This document shows, in pieces, positions 46,801 to 52,892 of a DNA stretch of 64,000 nucleotides (positions are counted from its first letter, which is position 1; each line of letters starts with the position of its first letter). The stretch lies in assembly GCA_000149225.2 (NCBI GenBank), contig CM000689.1:558001-622000 (forward strand), written 5' to 3'. Position numbers and translations under genes: made by a program. The DNA comes from Lachancea kluyveri NRRL Y-12651. Taxonomy: Eukaryota > Ascomycota > Saccharomycetes > Saccharomycetales > Saccharomycetaceae. Below the pieces are notes generated by a model that was given only the letters and a program-made list of their open reading frames with translations, ran no database searches and was not told the origin of the DNA.

Positions 46801-47394
46801 GTGTGGAACGTGGTTAAGGACCTGTGGAGGGCCGCTGACCACAGCAATGACAGGCCCATCGAGAAGATCCACTGCCGGTTTCTCCTGGCGTGGTACCACG
46901 CGCTGCTTGTCGAACGGTGTCGCTTCGCGCCAATAGGGTTTTGCAAGAAGTACGACTTCAACGACAGCGACTACAGTGCCGGGTTGTTCTACCTCGACCA
47001 GGTGTTTGCAGGGCTGGCGCAGGGACGGGACAACGTGGACCCCGGCCAGGCAGTCCCGTGGGACACCATTAGCTTCAACCTAGGCGCAATTGTCTACGGC
47101 GGCAAAGTAGACAGCGAGCCAGACCTGGAACACTGCAAGGCGCTGTCTGTCAGACTTTTTGACAAGACTGCCTTCTGCAGCGGGTTCGAGATCGTGCCAG
47201 GAGTGGCGGTTCCAGAAAACCGAACCGCCCACGGCGCCTACGACAAGTGGCTGGAAGACAACTGCTCGACGCCTGAAAACTATCCACAGTGGCTCCAGCT
47301 CCCTGAGACTGTTGACCATGAGCTCTCCCGCGCCAAGGGACAGCGTGTTGCGGAGGTCGCTTTGGACGTGCTCGGTAGGCTTGTGGTAGAGTAA
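34873..47394 (+). CDS. DYN1: Dyn1, cytoplasmic dynein heavy chain
   Basis: A single intact frame of 4173 residues (4092 in S. cerevisiae) encoding the minus-end microtubule motor that positions the spindle and nucleus. The tail (1 to about 1350) has a Glu/Lys-rich insertion near residues 85-107; then linker and six AAA modules. P-loops: GPAGTGKT at 1841-1848 (AAA1, the main ATPase, with Walker B GCFDEFNRL), GEPGAGKT at 2122-2129, GPPGSGKT at 2468-2475 and GPGRSGKT at 2810-2817. The antiparallel stalk coiled coil with microtubule-binding tip covers about 3060-3380, followed by AAA5, AAA6 and the C-terminal domain. No frameshift or internal stop. Position and strand match YKR054C. Confidence 0.98.
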   Translation: MQTKEISQPGELGDDKLLSQVASYCQAVAHVLLNVPQTLTQDQFAASHESTFRDFVEDTGSNILFITRNPDGGLAVSPLLPEAAMEEEKEEKEEEEKEEQDQGQETVKRQGAHAQDAQDARDSHYEGFHATLLIIKNNPSLDCDTPISTQLNVVKLPRTVDFDTLKSFVGFGVASMFDAVVSKNTGLGTASDPVNLARRKINDLSLSLQNLQQVVQVPDIGATAHPLVREAISRGANPRNYTQFLSEEQLLDSSFLNSLQRIANGWIRAAQRLTRLTRNVEDGSAFDEVHFWGNLEQSLQALEEQINIPEVQITLSILTAAKRFHATVTFVADTGLSDRIKEVRSYNQLMGDFPISELHAAGDFESLERAIDTIAIALKKLRVSLYPVSRAMAFIEKLSQDVAAKLKSLLPNMVVSDYEMFQAATLAATHAIGKWDALLKEFTAVARELLRKRSEKYLFVKINTPTDSLREVLGSVGSFRKKHYALVGVLQRIGSGPDDYSRDLERVYAPMATVDPLHEPFAKWAHAEKQYDQRVGVLENKLVEHLQSRLERCGTSGSMFYIFEQFRPLMSRPRIRTACREYQHELLGIVKDELAKLQLQFSQQGVNSEVARLRDVPPVAASIMWARQMNKRLNSLMSRLGVVLGADWKHTSEGGRIYAECTTLLERLDTTELFESWVDDVSGKGLFLDEPILKILKHDGAFEMHVNFDASMGSVFKELRNLLWMGFTVPSAVVRSSRRARSLYPHASVTTELLQTFVAIVSSLESRTNTKLLLRIEVADVWALVRRTMTEAWDTVPVGENEGGEQPGSPMFESPLALLEHSIADLVDKYQELQPVERELADAFEGLSQTQLDAASLSESIERVQSVVDGVVSHGFKDTEQFLDSTNARLADTLASRTAAWLQDARFPKQRHVLTLQGQSVRVLPSLEHTKSVWVAHVNGIVHSMATQKRVLDKKRFGVENARGDQSFAFVVPRVQAAINNALAWIERNYKRARDYVEEWRKLEALWRVSEDSLAERIGTDLQYCCDVLVGLQENRKLVDTVENEVELCPCLAVNYEQAQVRVTGKYDYWQKVLCKRLLEIYQEQASALDASLLRERTYLECSTIDTSSLSKVTELISRVDALKNTWEAKDDALETFRCAQRLLQRNRFRIPAGFTYCEQIESDLSSLKEIAAKKEAAISKNRDLISTKLETEVQRVYDVSVSLQRSWAKKKPVSVDTDPCEALAVLNSFEESIGALRNESTLIARAAKVLLIPLAIKDSLESVLQDVLDYKSVWTSVDRLWNALQGVLVARWCDIDVETLRETLQTILQESRGMPQKVFQYKVFQNLVESIQGVSQSTKVLAELKDPALKPRHWAALFKDIAGVELEPETASSCDFTLNEVLSLNPLLNAPAVSKVVQKARGERVLESSVNAIKKQWRTTTFEKFAHSSGMVLVKSWDTLFRTCTDDINTLVSMKNSPHYKIFEQEAIEWESKLAVLHAILTSWVEVQRQWVYLQGVLGANGDIKRLLPAEASKFGNISGELKALLGKVFHSDVVLDVLHVADCSSVLKRLLESLHKVRKSLNEFLESQRKLFPRFYFVGNEDLLQIIGAGDDLQQVSRHLQKMFAGAAGLLYENKTIAGVHSAEGEELLLDNPVRLEPGLRLDEWMTELDTELKLTLSRSVQTCIAEYRSTAPDATSALVARYPFQVSLLALQVCWTAEVEECLSRGGDLGAVATSLDSRLDSLSSALGHQRRHCDKQKTESLLVECVHMRSVLDELSRGPGAGGLPPCTWDRVQKFYYDDTGADPLERITVSQCGYTFLYGFEYIGVPERLIYTPLLENCFVAMAHALSQRCGGSPFGPAGTGKTETVKALGQNLGRMVFVFNCDDSFDFQSMGRLLFGIAQIGAWGCFDEFNRLEENILSAVSTQIESIQTSLLLQTGTIEILGKTAALDSNTGIFVTMNPGYAGRSELPENLKKMFREFSMKKPDSRIIAEVLMSTLGFAQPAALASRTVELFAALAEKATPQKHYDFGLRALKGVLRNCQSILAHATHQIPPDVLLLRSMNEMVLPKLVAEDELLFGQLAGNFFPDTPYEYSEDDFAGRLGQVASTRSLCCSEQFVKKCTQFYQVQRTQQAIILVGEPGAGKTAVWKSAIQALKLDDGVDNIVFVVDTKALTKDDVYGTLDSVTFEWRDGVFTSILRRLSEDTVGNFGKSRVWVVFDSDLDPDYAETLNSVLDDNKLLTLPNGERLRVPANLHIVFEVHSLAHATPATVSRCGMIWLADSVASPHQLLTAALATGLQQFRARPEVSEASIFSFERAVLELLTPDTLASVLALARSAEHVMGFDVTRSVHTLVSTMCAHFAKHHGLADETDPSSWKAFVQKKLQVSLVWAMAGDSGLDVRCEFGDKLCHLLRVKDLGDGSLIDYDVSAQEQTWVPIAASVPPVSLEAHEVLKPDVVVPTLDTTRHESLLFDLLNQEKPLLLCGPPGSGKTMTLYNALRRRENCDVVGLNFSKETTVQLLLKTLEQHTAYSSTSQGLVMQPRSAAKQLVVFCDEINLPKLDAYGSQPVILFIRQLVEKRGFWHSGNNQWVAVERIQVVGACNPPTDAGRTDMTRRFTRHAAVVMVDYPGTVSLAHIYNVFFAAVLKLSPELRGFSKELTAASLEVYHRCKDAFTADTQPHYIYSPRELTRWVRGIYHATAGRSQTSLAYLVKIWAHEALRLFCDRLVDESERRVFHELLKNAVSKHFPNQASGDLEPSSLLFTTWLSLEYKQVERRELTRFVRERMKTFCEEELETDLIIYDDMVDNMLRMDRVLRQVQGHAILVGPGRSGKTTITRFVSWINGLRVVQPSIHRNFTLQDFDDFLRALLQSCATENQKTCLIIDESNILETSFLERMNTLLANSDVPGLFEAEEYDALISRISQRVQQLGLLLDTEQEMYDWFTQEISRNLHVVFTINDPGNAGSAQLITSPALFNRCVMNYAGNWSVQTMSQVADAVVQYMPLDKPGYEPGVQNKVGEEKEKESRDDELSLAREPKTFRDVLVNAFVVFHKLYYATAAHEDQESPSAFLNNLLRFQKLYSEKASELEENQRFICIGLDRLRETVLKVRQLNQTLSEKQGELEAKEQEARRTLDKMLADQNEAERKQEASIEIQRILAVQEREISERRAVVVQDLAQAEPAILEAQRGVKNIKKQQFTEIRSMLNPPSAVKTTMEAVCVVLGYVVAGWKDIQLAIRRDDFVTNIVNYDTAAMLTPKTKQRVEREYLARPDFDYETVLHASKACGPLYQWVVAQVRYAEMLAKVGPLKEEVAGVEQEMLQTRARLLAADDMIGELQAGIEQSKEQYGRIIRDVELIKTEMESVHARVGRSVKLMESLDSEKSRWLRSTQQFGEWRRNLVGDCLLSSTYASYCGPHNQRTRAQLFKKWRWVMGRLGINHDPNYSFIGHTVDPLERMRWISHGLPDEDLHIENFSLLLGGAGYPYVVDPSSRIVQVLEQHFGGGLVVSSFLDQGFVKQLENTLRFGGCIVIQDGEFFDPIVSKVVGKEFRRAGGRQTVQVGAHEVDVSPEFFMVIHTRDPGCQPPPYVKTRTCLVNFTIDRGSVEAQALQITLSKENPRVQKQRNDLLRLNGEYKLRLRELEQSLLRCLNSSEGNILENDELVATLEQLKVDAAEVESKIGETTDVIAAVEGIANEYYSLGEHSTLLFTLLGELSSLHWFYEVSVSQFMDCFASIFETASAPDGRPRASQLLQTLYCEVYARFSPNLVEHDKIVFATVLFALYHRSTESRSFQDVLEQTLLLIRDDRSSVEGILKASGESTLALAESKHEGALADLLRAVADKEGNRLRGLLGLAEFFQRNKAYTLARYVEQEGPVSLIVASARGADGTFKVQQLAAQRAQKLKVVALGSAESVETSDAQLSRCSAEGKWLLLQNLQTSPQWVRHTLPKRLHYLLNHDTTSPNFKVFMTCGLQGKALPAPLLQPSYKLAYEGEPGVWNVVKDLWRAADHSNDRPIEKIHCRFLLAWYHALLVERCRFAPIGFCKKYDFNDSDYSAGLFYLDQVFAGLAQGRDNVDPGQAVPWDTISFNLGAIVYGGKVDSEPDLEHCKALSVRLFDKTAFCSGFEIVPGVAVPENRTAHGAYDKWLEDNCSTPENYPQWLQLPETVDHELSRAKGQRVAEVALDVLGRLVVE

Positions 47395-47429
47395 CAGTAG
47401 TAATCCTCGACGACGGGAAAAGGAGAGGG

Positions 47430-47458
<29 letters not shown>
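47430..47458 (+). repeat. A29 tract between DYN1 and LCB3
   Basis: 29 consecutive A residues just after the DYN1 stop and about 165 bp before the LCB3 start; promoter poly(dA:dT) element or 3' flank. Confidence 0.9.
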
Positions 47459-47460
<2 letters not shown>

Positions 47461-47620
47461 TTTCGTGGCTGTATCGCATCATCACGTTCTCCTCCTGTTC
47501 GATACTCGCAGCCTTCATATATAAGGTTTTTCCCCGTTTAAACCATCCTCGCCTCTCCCTCACAGTCAGTACGTACAGTGTAGCAAAGAAGTACCCATTT
47601 ACACACATATACACATTACA

Positions 47621-48895
47621 ATGGCAGCAAGAACACAACGCGGTTCTGACGAGTCGGTGATGGTGTCTCCCACCATGGCGGTCCACTCCGTCTGCGAGGC
47701 GCCGCCAGCTGGCTTGTTTGCCCACTTGAACGACTTCAAAAACAAACACCCGCTATCAGACCCGGGCAACCACCCCAGCGAGCACTTTAAGCGACATATG
47801 TCGAGGTTTCGCTACCGGATGCGCGAGTGGCTGGTGCCCTACACAGCGAACCAGTCAGAGCCGCTGCACCGGTGGCAGACGCGTGTGCGCACGCCAGCGC
47901 TGGACAAGTACTTTGCGTACACGGCGTTGATGGGGTCGCACATGTTCTACGTGGTGGTGCTGCCGATGCCTCGGTGGCTGGGCCACAGCGTGGTGACCAG
48001 AGACCTGGTCTACGTGCTGGGCCACTCGATCTACCTGAGCGGGTTTCTCAAGGACTACTGGTGCCTGCCCCGGCCTGGCAGCCCTCCACTGCACCGGATC
48101 ACGTTGAGCAAGTACACGGCAAGGGAGTACGGGGCGCCCAGCTCGCACACGGCAAACGCGACGGCGGTCAGTCTGCTGCTGGCCTTCTACATCTGGCAGA
48201 GTGGGCAGAGCGTGGCGGTCAAGGCCGTGTGTCTGGTGCTCGCAGCTGCGTACTACGTGACGCTTGTCGTGGGCAGGGTCTACTGTGGAATGCACGGGCT
48301 GCTGGACATTGTTTCTGGCAGCGTGATCGGGCTGGTGTGCTTTGTGGTCCGGCTGGTGGCACGCGAGTGGCTGGACTTTGACCGGTTGAGCGTGCAGGAG
48401 TGGGGCTGGTGGTTTCCGGCGGCGAGTTGTACGTTTGGGCTGGCGACGCTCTTTTTGCACGCCAGGCCCGTGGACCAGTGTCCCTGCTTCGAGGACAGCG
48501 TTGCGTTTATGGGCGTGATTTTTGGCGTGGAGTCCGGCGACTGGTTGTTTCCACGCGTCTATGGCGGTGTGGACTACCAGATACCGTTCGGCTGGGCTCA
48601 GCTGGGCCTCGGCGGGAGCCTGCTGCGGGTTATTTCTGGCGTGGCAATGGTGATTCTGTGGAAGAATGTGGTCAGCAAGCCGCTGATCTACTCGGTGCTG
48701 AAGCTGGTGATGAGCGACGACAGGGACCCGGTAAGAGACAAACAGCTGGAGGAGCTGGGCCGCGTAGAGGTGCCCCTGCACCAACACACCCCACGGATTG
48801 ATATAGTGGGCCGGTTTTTCATATATGCGGGGATATCTGCAATTGTTGTGCTAGTGTGTCCGCTGGTGTTCAGCCGGCTGGGGATCTACGAATGA
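47621..48895 (+). CDS. LCB3: Dihydrosphingosine 1-phosphate phosphatase (LCB3/YSR3)
   Basis: A 424-residue ER membrane enzyme of the PAP2 superfamily that dephosphorylates long-chain base phosphates so that exogenous or recycled bases enter ceramide synthesis. Phosphatase motifs are intact: KDYWCLPRP (K-x6-R-P), PSSHTAN (the PSGH-type motif with catalytic His) and RVYCGMHGLLDIVSG (R-x5-H-x3-D). Eight or so membrane segments follow the N-terminal 95 residues. S. cerevisiae Lcb3 has 409 residues. The leader is CA-rich (ACACACATATACACATTACA). It is the single counterpart of LCB3 and YSR3, directly after DYN1 as YKR053C is. Confidence 0.93.
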   Translation: MAARTQRGSDESVMVSPTMAVHSVCEAPPAGLFAHLNDFKNKHPLSDPGNHPSEHFKRHMSRFRYRMREWLVPYTANQSEPLHRWQTRVRTPALDKYFAYTALMGSHMFYVVVLPMPRWLGHSVVTRDLVYVLGHSIYLSGFLKDYWCLPRPGSPPLHRITLSKYTAREYGAPSSHTANATAVSLLLAFYIWQSGQSVAVKAVCLVLAAAYYVTLVVGRVYCGMHGLLDIVSGSVIGLVCFVVRLVAREWLDFDRLSVQEWGWWFPAASCTFGLATLFLHARPVDQCPCFEDSVAFMGVIFGVESGDWLFPRVYGGVDYQIPFGWAQLGLGGSLLRVISGVAMVILWKNVVSKPLIYSVLKLVMSDDRDPVRDKQLEELGRVEVPLHQHTPRIDIVGRFFIYAGISAIVVLVCPLVFSRLGIYE

Positions 48896-49086
48896 GCGTG
48901 CGGACGAGTAGTTGCGAAAAAGAAACGGTATGTCTGTTAAAGTGTCTATAGAGTCTAAATGTTTACGGAAACGATAATTGCGTTAGTCATGTGATTGTGC
49001 ATGCACGTGTGTGTGCACTTGTCATGTTGTGTGCTGGAGAACAGGGCCAGCCTGTGTGTGTATGTTTGCGTTCAGGCGCTCGGAGC

Positions 49087-49335
49087 TCAGTGTTTGATGG
49101 AGTGTGCCAGGTGTCTCCTGGTGGCCAGTGAGGCACTTAGGGGACCATAAGTTTTTGCGTTCTCACGGTACTCTTTGAAAGAACCAAACGAGTTTCCTGG
49201 AGATCTCTTAAAGACGCTGGCGACGACTGGAGAGTGCGAGCCTGCGTGGGAAGCGGCGGCCCTGAGGGCTACTGAGGCGGCGGCAGCGGCAGCGGCGGTG
49301 GAAGTGGTGTGGACAAATCTGGCGGCAGAAAGCAT
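49087..49335 (-). CDS. Small mitochondrial protein, YJL133C-A-like
   Basis: 82 residues from the ATG at 49335 (90 from an ATG at 49359). The N-terminus MLSAARFVHTTSTAAAAAAASVALRAAA is a clear mitochondrial targeting pattern, made partly of an Ala repeat. The mature part SPGNSFGSFKEYRENAKTYGPLSASLATRRHLAHSIKH is compact and looks conserved rather than random, with no membrane segment. Between LCB3 and MRS3/MRS4 on this strand S. cerevisiae has YJL133C-A, a short mitochondrial protein of unknown function, so I take this as its ortholog. I recall no function to assign. The Ala run is encoded by GCG/GCC repeats. Confidence 0.72.
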   Translation of the reverse strand: MLSAARFVHTTSTAAAAAAASVALRAAASHAGSHSPVVASVFKRSPGNSFGSFKEYRENAKTYGPLSASLATRRHLAHSIKH

Positions 49336-50273
49336 TAATGTGTGTGTGGAGGGATGCACAAGAAAGAAAGATGGAAAGAAAAAAAAAAAAAAAAAGTTTC
49401 GGCGATAGCGACGATGGGTATAACAGACTATGCCAAGCCTGTGTTTTCAAGAATCAGATCGGCGTATTTATACATTTATTGTTCATCCTGCGTCTCGAAT
49501 CTCGCCACAGTTTTTGTAGTATTTTCCCTCTCCTTTCTTTGCTTTTTGTTACACATAGTAGATCCGCCATAGTTGGGTGTCTTATCTAAACGCATGACCC
49601 TGCATCGCAACTTATTCCCCTCCTCGCTTAGTTTTGTCTCCGCGGACGACGCGCAAATTCGGCAGCGGTGTTATAGAACTTGTGTTCGACATCCGTGCAT
49701 GCACCCCCGTTCGGAACGGGTGCAGTCGCCGTTCGGAATCCACCCTTTTTTTTGTTTTTTGTTTTTTTATTTTAACATTTTGCTCCTGCCATTCGTGCAT
49801 TGCGACCGACATTTGTCAGAATCGCGACGCAATCGAGAACCTTGAACGAGAGAGGCCTCCGACAAAAACTGTGCGCAACAGGTAAAACGCCAGCCGCGCA
49901 TATTGCCTCTGGAGAATATGGAATTTGGTAATAGCAAATCAGATTCAGCCTGTTCTTGACGATATCATTTATTAACGGTTTTTAATCACATACGAATAGC
50001 GGTTTTTTTCCTTTTACCTCCCCCCCCCATTGTAAAGAGACGAGTGGCTCTAATCATATAATAGAAAAAAAAAAAAAAAAAAGAAAAAAGAAAAAAAAAA
50101 AAAAACTGGCCGCCCCCGGTTTGCCGTCATCAACATCTCACAAAAAAAAAAATTTTATAAAAGAGCAGTCCTCAATTCGCAGGAAGCGCTGCGTATCCGT
50201 CCCACCCCTTTCTTACAGAACCGCTTTCTTCTCTACTCCCTCTTCCCATCCCCTCCATCACCCATCACAGCTA
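49336..50273. promoter_or_regulatory. Long divergent region between YJL133C-A-like and MRS3/4
   Basis: 938 bp, long for this chromosome. It holds A-runs at 49379-49394 and 50066-50105, T-rich stretches near 49747-49775, and the inverted Aft-type sites listed separately. A GTTCGACATCC near 49684 resembles a tRNA B box, but no tRNA can be folded around it. No gene was recognised. Confidence 0.55.
49700..49724. promoter_or_regulatory. Inverted pair of Aft-type iron-response elements upstream of MRS3/4
   Basis: TGCACCCC on the plus strand (49700-49707) and TGCACCCG on the minus strand (49724-49717) both match the Aft1/Aft2 core YRCACCC. They form the arms of an imperfect hairpin. They lie about 550-575 bp before the MRS3/4 ATG. 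In S. cerevisiae MRS4 is an iron-regulon target of Aft1/Aft2. Confidence 0.6.
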
Positions 50274-51182
50274 ATGGAAGAGGAAATCGATTATGAGTCC
50301 CTACCGGCCAATGCCCCTCTCTCGCACCAGCTTGCCGCAGGTGCCTTTGCTGGCATCATGGAGCACTCCATCATGTTCCCTATCGACGCCATCAAAACCA
50401 GGATGCAAACCATCAGTGTCAGTTCTTCGACAAAAGCACTGCCTTCAAACATGATCCAGACCATAGCACGCATCTCCACCACCGAGGGCTCGCTCGCCCT
50501 CTGGAAAGGTGTCCAATCCGTCATACTCGGCGCCGGCCCGGCCCACGCCGTCTACTTTGCCACATACGAGATGTGCAAGGGCTACTTGATAGACCCGCAG
50601 GACTACCAGACACACCAGCCGCTGAAGACCGCTCTCAGCGGTACAGCTGCCACTGTTGCTGCAGACGCCTTAATGAACCCCTTTGATACCATAAAACAGC
50701 GCATGCAGTTACAGTCCCAGAACGGGCAGAAGGTGTGGTCTGTTGCGTCGAACATCTACCGCCAGGAGGGCCTAGCTGCGTTTTTCTACTCCTACCCAAC
50801 CACCATCGCCATGAATATCCCCTTTGCTGCATTCAACTTTGTCATTTACGAGTCCTCGACAAAGCTGCTGAACCCCTCAAACAACTACAACCCGTTGATA
50901 CATTGCATGTGCGGTGGTATCGCCGGCGCCGCCTGTGCTGCGGTCACCACACCCCTGGACTGCATCAAAACCGTGTTGCAGGTACGGGGCAGCGAGACCG
51001 TTGTGGACCCGCTGTTCAAGCAGGCCGACACGTTCAGAAAGGCTGCGCGTGCTATATATCAGGTTTATGGGTCCAAGGGTTTCTGGCGGGGCTTGAAGCC
51101 GAGGATTATCAGCAACATGCCCGCCACCGCCATTTCGTGGACCGCGTACGAGTGTGCAAAGCATTTCCTATTCCAGAACTGA
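50274..51182 (+). CDS. MRS4: Mitochondrial iron carrier (MRS3/MRS4, mitoferrin)
   Basis: A 302-residue member of the SLC25 family that moves ferrous iron across the inner mitochondrial membrane for heme and Fe-S synthesis (304 in S. cerevisiae Mrs4). Three repeats of about 95 residues each carry the signature P-x-D-x2-K: PIDAIKTRMQ, PFDTIKQRMQ and PLDCIKTVLQ, with six membrane helices. GAGPAHAVYFATYE and MNIPFAAFNFVIYE are mitoferrin-type substrate-side segments. The start at 50274 is preceded by a C/A-rich leader; an open upstream extension exists but is unlike carriers. Counterpart of both MRS3 and MRS4. It has candidate Aft sites upstream. Confidence 0.95.
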   Translation: MEEEIDYESLPANAPLSHQLAAGAFAGIMEHSIMFPIDAIKTRMQTISVSSSTKALPSNMIQTIARISTTEGSLALWKGVQSVILGAGPAHAVYFATYEMCKGYLIDPQDYQTHQPLKTALSGTAATVAADALMNPFDTIKQRMQLQSQNGQKVWSVASNIYRQEGLAAFFYSYPTTIAMNIPFAAFNFVIYESSTKLLNPSNNYNPLIHCMCGGIAGAACAAVTTPLDCIKTVLQVRGSETVVDPLFKQADTFRKAARAIYQVYGSKGFWRGLKPRIISNMPATAISWTAYECAKHFLFQN

Positions 51183-51574
51183 GCCGCTTGGAGGCGTCCT
51201 CTGAGTACATGTATATAATTCGCATAACTGTCAACCAAAAACTGTATATTAGCCGCTATCGGCAACGAAAAAAAAAAAACAACGCATGGAAAACAAGATT
51301 GCATGCAAGCAGGAAAAGAAAACAAACTAGATAAAGCAGGGCGCGTGACCGGGCAGGGCAAGGACAATGTGTCTTTGCGGATATCTGTCCCTAGTACGTG
51401 CTATGTGTGCGTGTGTGTTTGTGTGCTTTCTGCAAGAAACTCCAAGAGCACATACGCACATACGCACATACGCACATACGCACATACGCACGCACGCACG
51501 CACAGAGCGTGCTAGCCGCACCTGCCAAGGCAAATGTCAATACAACGACCAACCACCACCCTAGAGACCCACCG
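51183..51574. other. Convergent spacer between MRS3/4 and YKR051W-like gene
   Basis: 392 bp containing a GTGTGCGTGTGTGTTTGTG stretch (51401-51424) and an 8-base repeat in the opposite sense (51449-51504). Transcripts through it could fold back on themselves, since GTGTGCGT and ACATACGC units are partly complementary. Confidence 0.5.
51449..51504. repeat. ACATACGC tandem repeat
   Basis: About five 8-base units CACATACG followed by CACG tetramers, in the 3' flank shared by two convergent genes. Confidence 0.9.
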
Positions 51575-52822
51575 CTAGGCGTACGAGCGCCGGACACTTG
51601 CGCGCAGTTGCTCGATGTCCCTCGTGTATCGGTACCCCTCGACATCCCACACCACAGGGTAGTTTGTGTCTTCGGGCACGTAGCCGTCGATGCCGTCGAG
51701 AAACTCGGACCACTGCTCCTCCCGCTGGATGCTCCCGTACTCGGGCAGTGCGGAGTACAGCGTGTCCTCGTCGATCCAGTACCGCTCTCGTCCGTTGTTG
51801 GCAAACCTCAGGCCCTGGTTTAGCCTGGCCATGCGTGACCGCGAGTCGGCGTGCGCCATCACCGCTTCCGCCGAGTCAAAGTTTCTGTAGTTGTAGTCCG
51901 TGCCAAAGAACGTTGTTCTAAAGTCGTGCCGCAAGTCACCGCACCCGAGACAGTCGCGCACCGCGTGCCAGAACCTCATCCTGGCGCCCTGCGGCAGCGC
52001 TCGTAGGCTGTAGTTCTCTGCGGAAAAGGCCACTAGGTGACCCAGCGCAAACCCGATCATCTCGACGCACAGAACGGCGTTTTGGTACACGTATCCCAGG
52101 TCGGTCGTCTTGTTGTCGCCGCCGCCGCCGCCGCCGAGCAGCCCGTAGTGGCCCATGGCGCCGATCACGATGCCCTGCCAGTAGGACGCGAAAATGATCA
52201 ACTTGACGCATAGAAACTTGCTCCAGGGGTTGTATTGTTTCAAGTCGCCGTACAGGCACTTCCAGAACAGTGCCAGGTCGTACAGCGACAGCGTCGCCGA
52301 GACGTTGTACAGTAGGACCCAGAACGTCGTGCTCCAGCCATATGTCCGACACAGCGACATCCCCAAGCAGTACACGGGCTTGAACCACACGTACTGCAAG
52401 ATCCCTCTTTTCACGCTGAGAAAGTCCCTGGGGTCCGAGATGTCCACGCTTGGCAGCAGCCTGCCTACGAGAAAGATCGGGTGCCGTACCGGCGGCTTGC
52501 CCAGCGACAGCTCCACGAGGATCTTGCGTTCGCCACCGAGAATAAGGGTCAGCAGCGAAAAGAAGGTGTAGATCACAAAGGCCTCGTAGATCTCTCGAAT
52601 TGGGTCGACCCATACCTCCGACCAGTGCGGCACGATACACGCCAGGAGACACGTTATGCTAAAGAGGGGCACCATCAGCTGGATCCGGACCACCAGTCTC
52701 TGTTCCTGGGGTTTTCTGTAGTTGAGAAACTGAGATGTGATTGCGTACAGGGATATCAGGATGCTGAGCGCCGACGACGCTACACACAGGAAAAAAAAGG
52801 TTTTGGGAATGTAGTAATGCAT
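51575..52822 (-). CDS. TMEM184/LAZ1-family membrane protein (YKR051W-like)
   Basis: A 415-residue protein (418 in S. cerevisiae YKR051W) of the DUF300/organic solute transporter Ost-alpha superfamily. The N-terminal 260 residues contain about seven membrane helices, with family features such as YRKPQEQRLVVRIQLMVPLFSI after helix 1, RDFLSVKRGILQYVWFKP and KFLCVKLIIFASYWQG. The 150-residue cytosolic tail is acidic. A Gly6-Asp insertion in the last loop comes from a GCC repeat. The start at 52822 (MHYYIPKTFFF) is chosen because the in-frame upstream part is (Thr-His)n. Function in yeast is unknown; plant LAZ1 acts in vacuolar membrane traffic. It is convergent with MRS3/4, as in S. cerevisiae. 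Confidence 0.9.
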   Translation of the reverse strand: MHYYIPKTFFFLCVASSALSILISLYAITSQFLNYRKPQEQRLVVRIQLMVPLFSITCLLACIVPHWSEVWVDPIREIYEAFVIYTFFSLLTLILGGERKILVELSLGKPPVRHPIFLVGRLLPSVDISDPRDFLSVKRGILQYVWFKPVYCLGMSLCRTYGWSTTFWVLLYNVSATLSLYDLALFWKCLYGDLKQYNPWSKFLCVKLIIFASYWQGIVIGAMGHYGLLGGGGGGDNKTTDLGYVYQNAVLCVEMIGFALGHLVAFSAENYSLRALPQGARMRFWHAVRDCLGCGDLRHDFRTTFFGTDYNYRNFDSAEAVMAHADSRSRMARLNQGLRFANNGRERYWIDEDTLYSALPEYGSIQREEQWSEFLDGIDGYVPEDTNYPVVWDVEGYRYTRDIEQLRASVRRSYA

Positions 52823-52851
52823 GGGCCTGTGATTGTTGTTGGCGGAGGACC

Positions 52852-52892
<41 letters not shown>

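Noticed and set aside
49684-49694. B-box-like GTTCGACATCC suggesting a tRNA gene
   Set aside because: One extra base compared with the B-box spacing, no A box at the right distance and no acceptor stem; no other tRNA was found in the window.
51401-51504. CRISPR-like or transposon-end repeat in the MRS3/4 3' flank
   Set aside because: Units are 8-base and 2-base microsatellite type without spacers, and no inverted terminal repeats or target duplications were seen.
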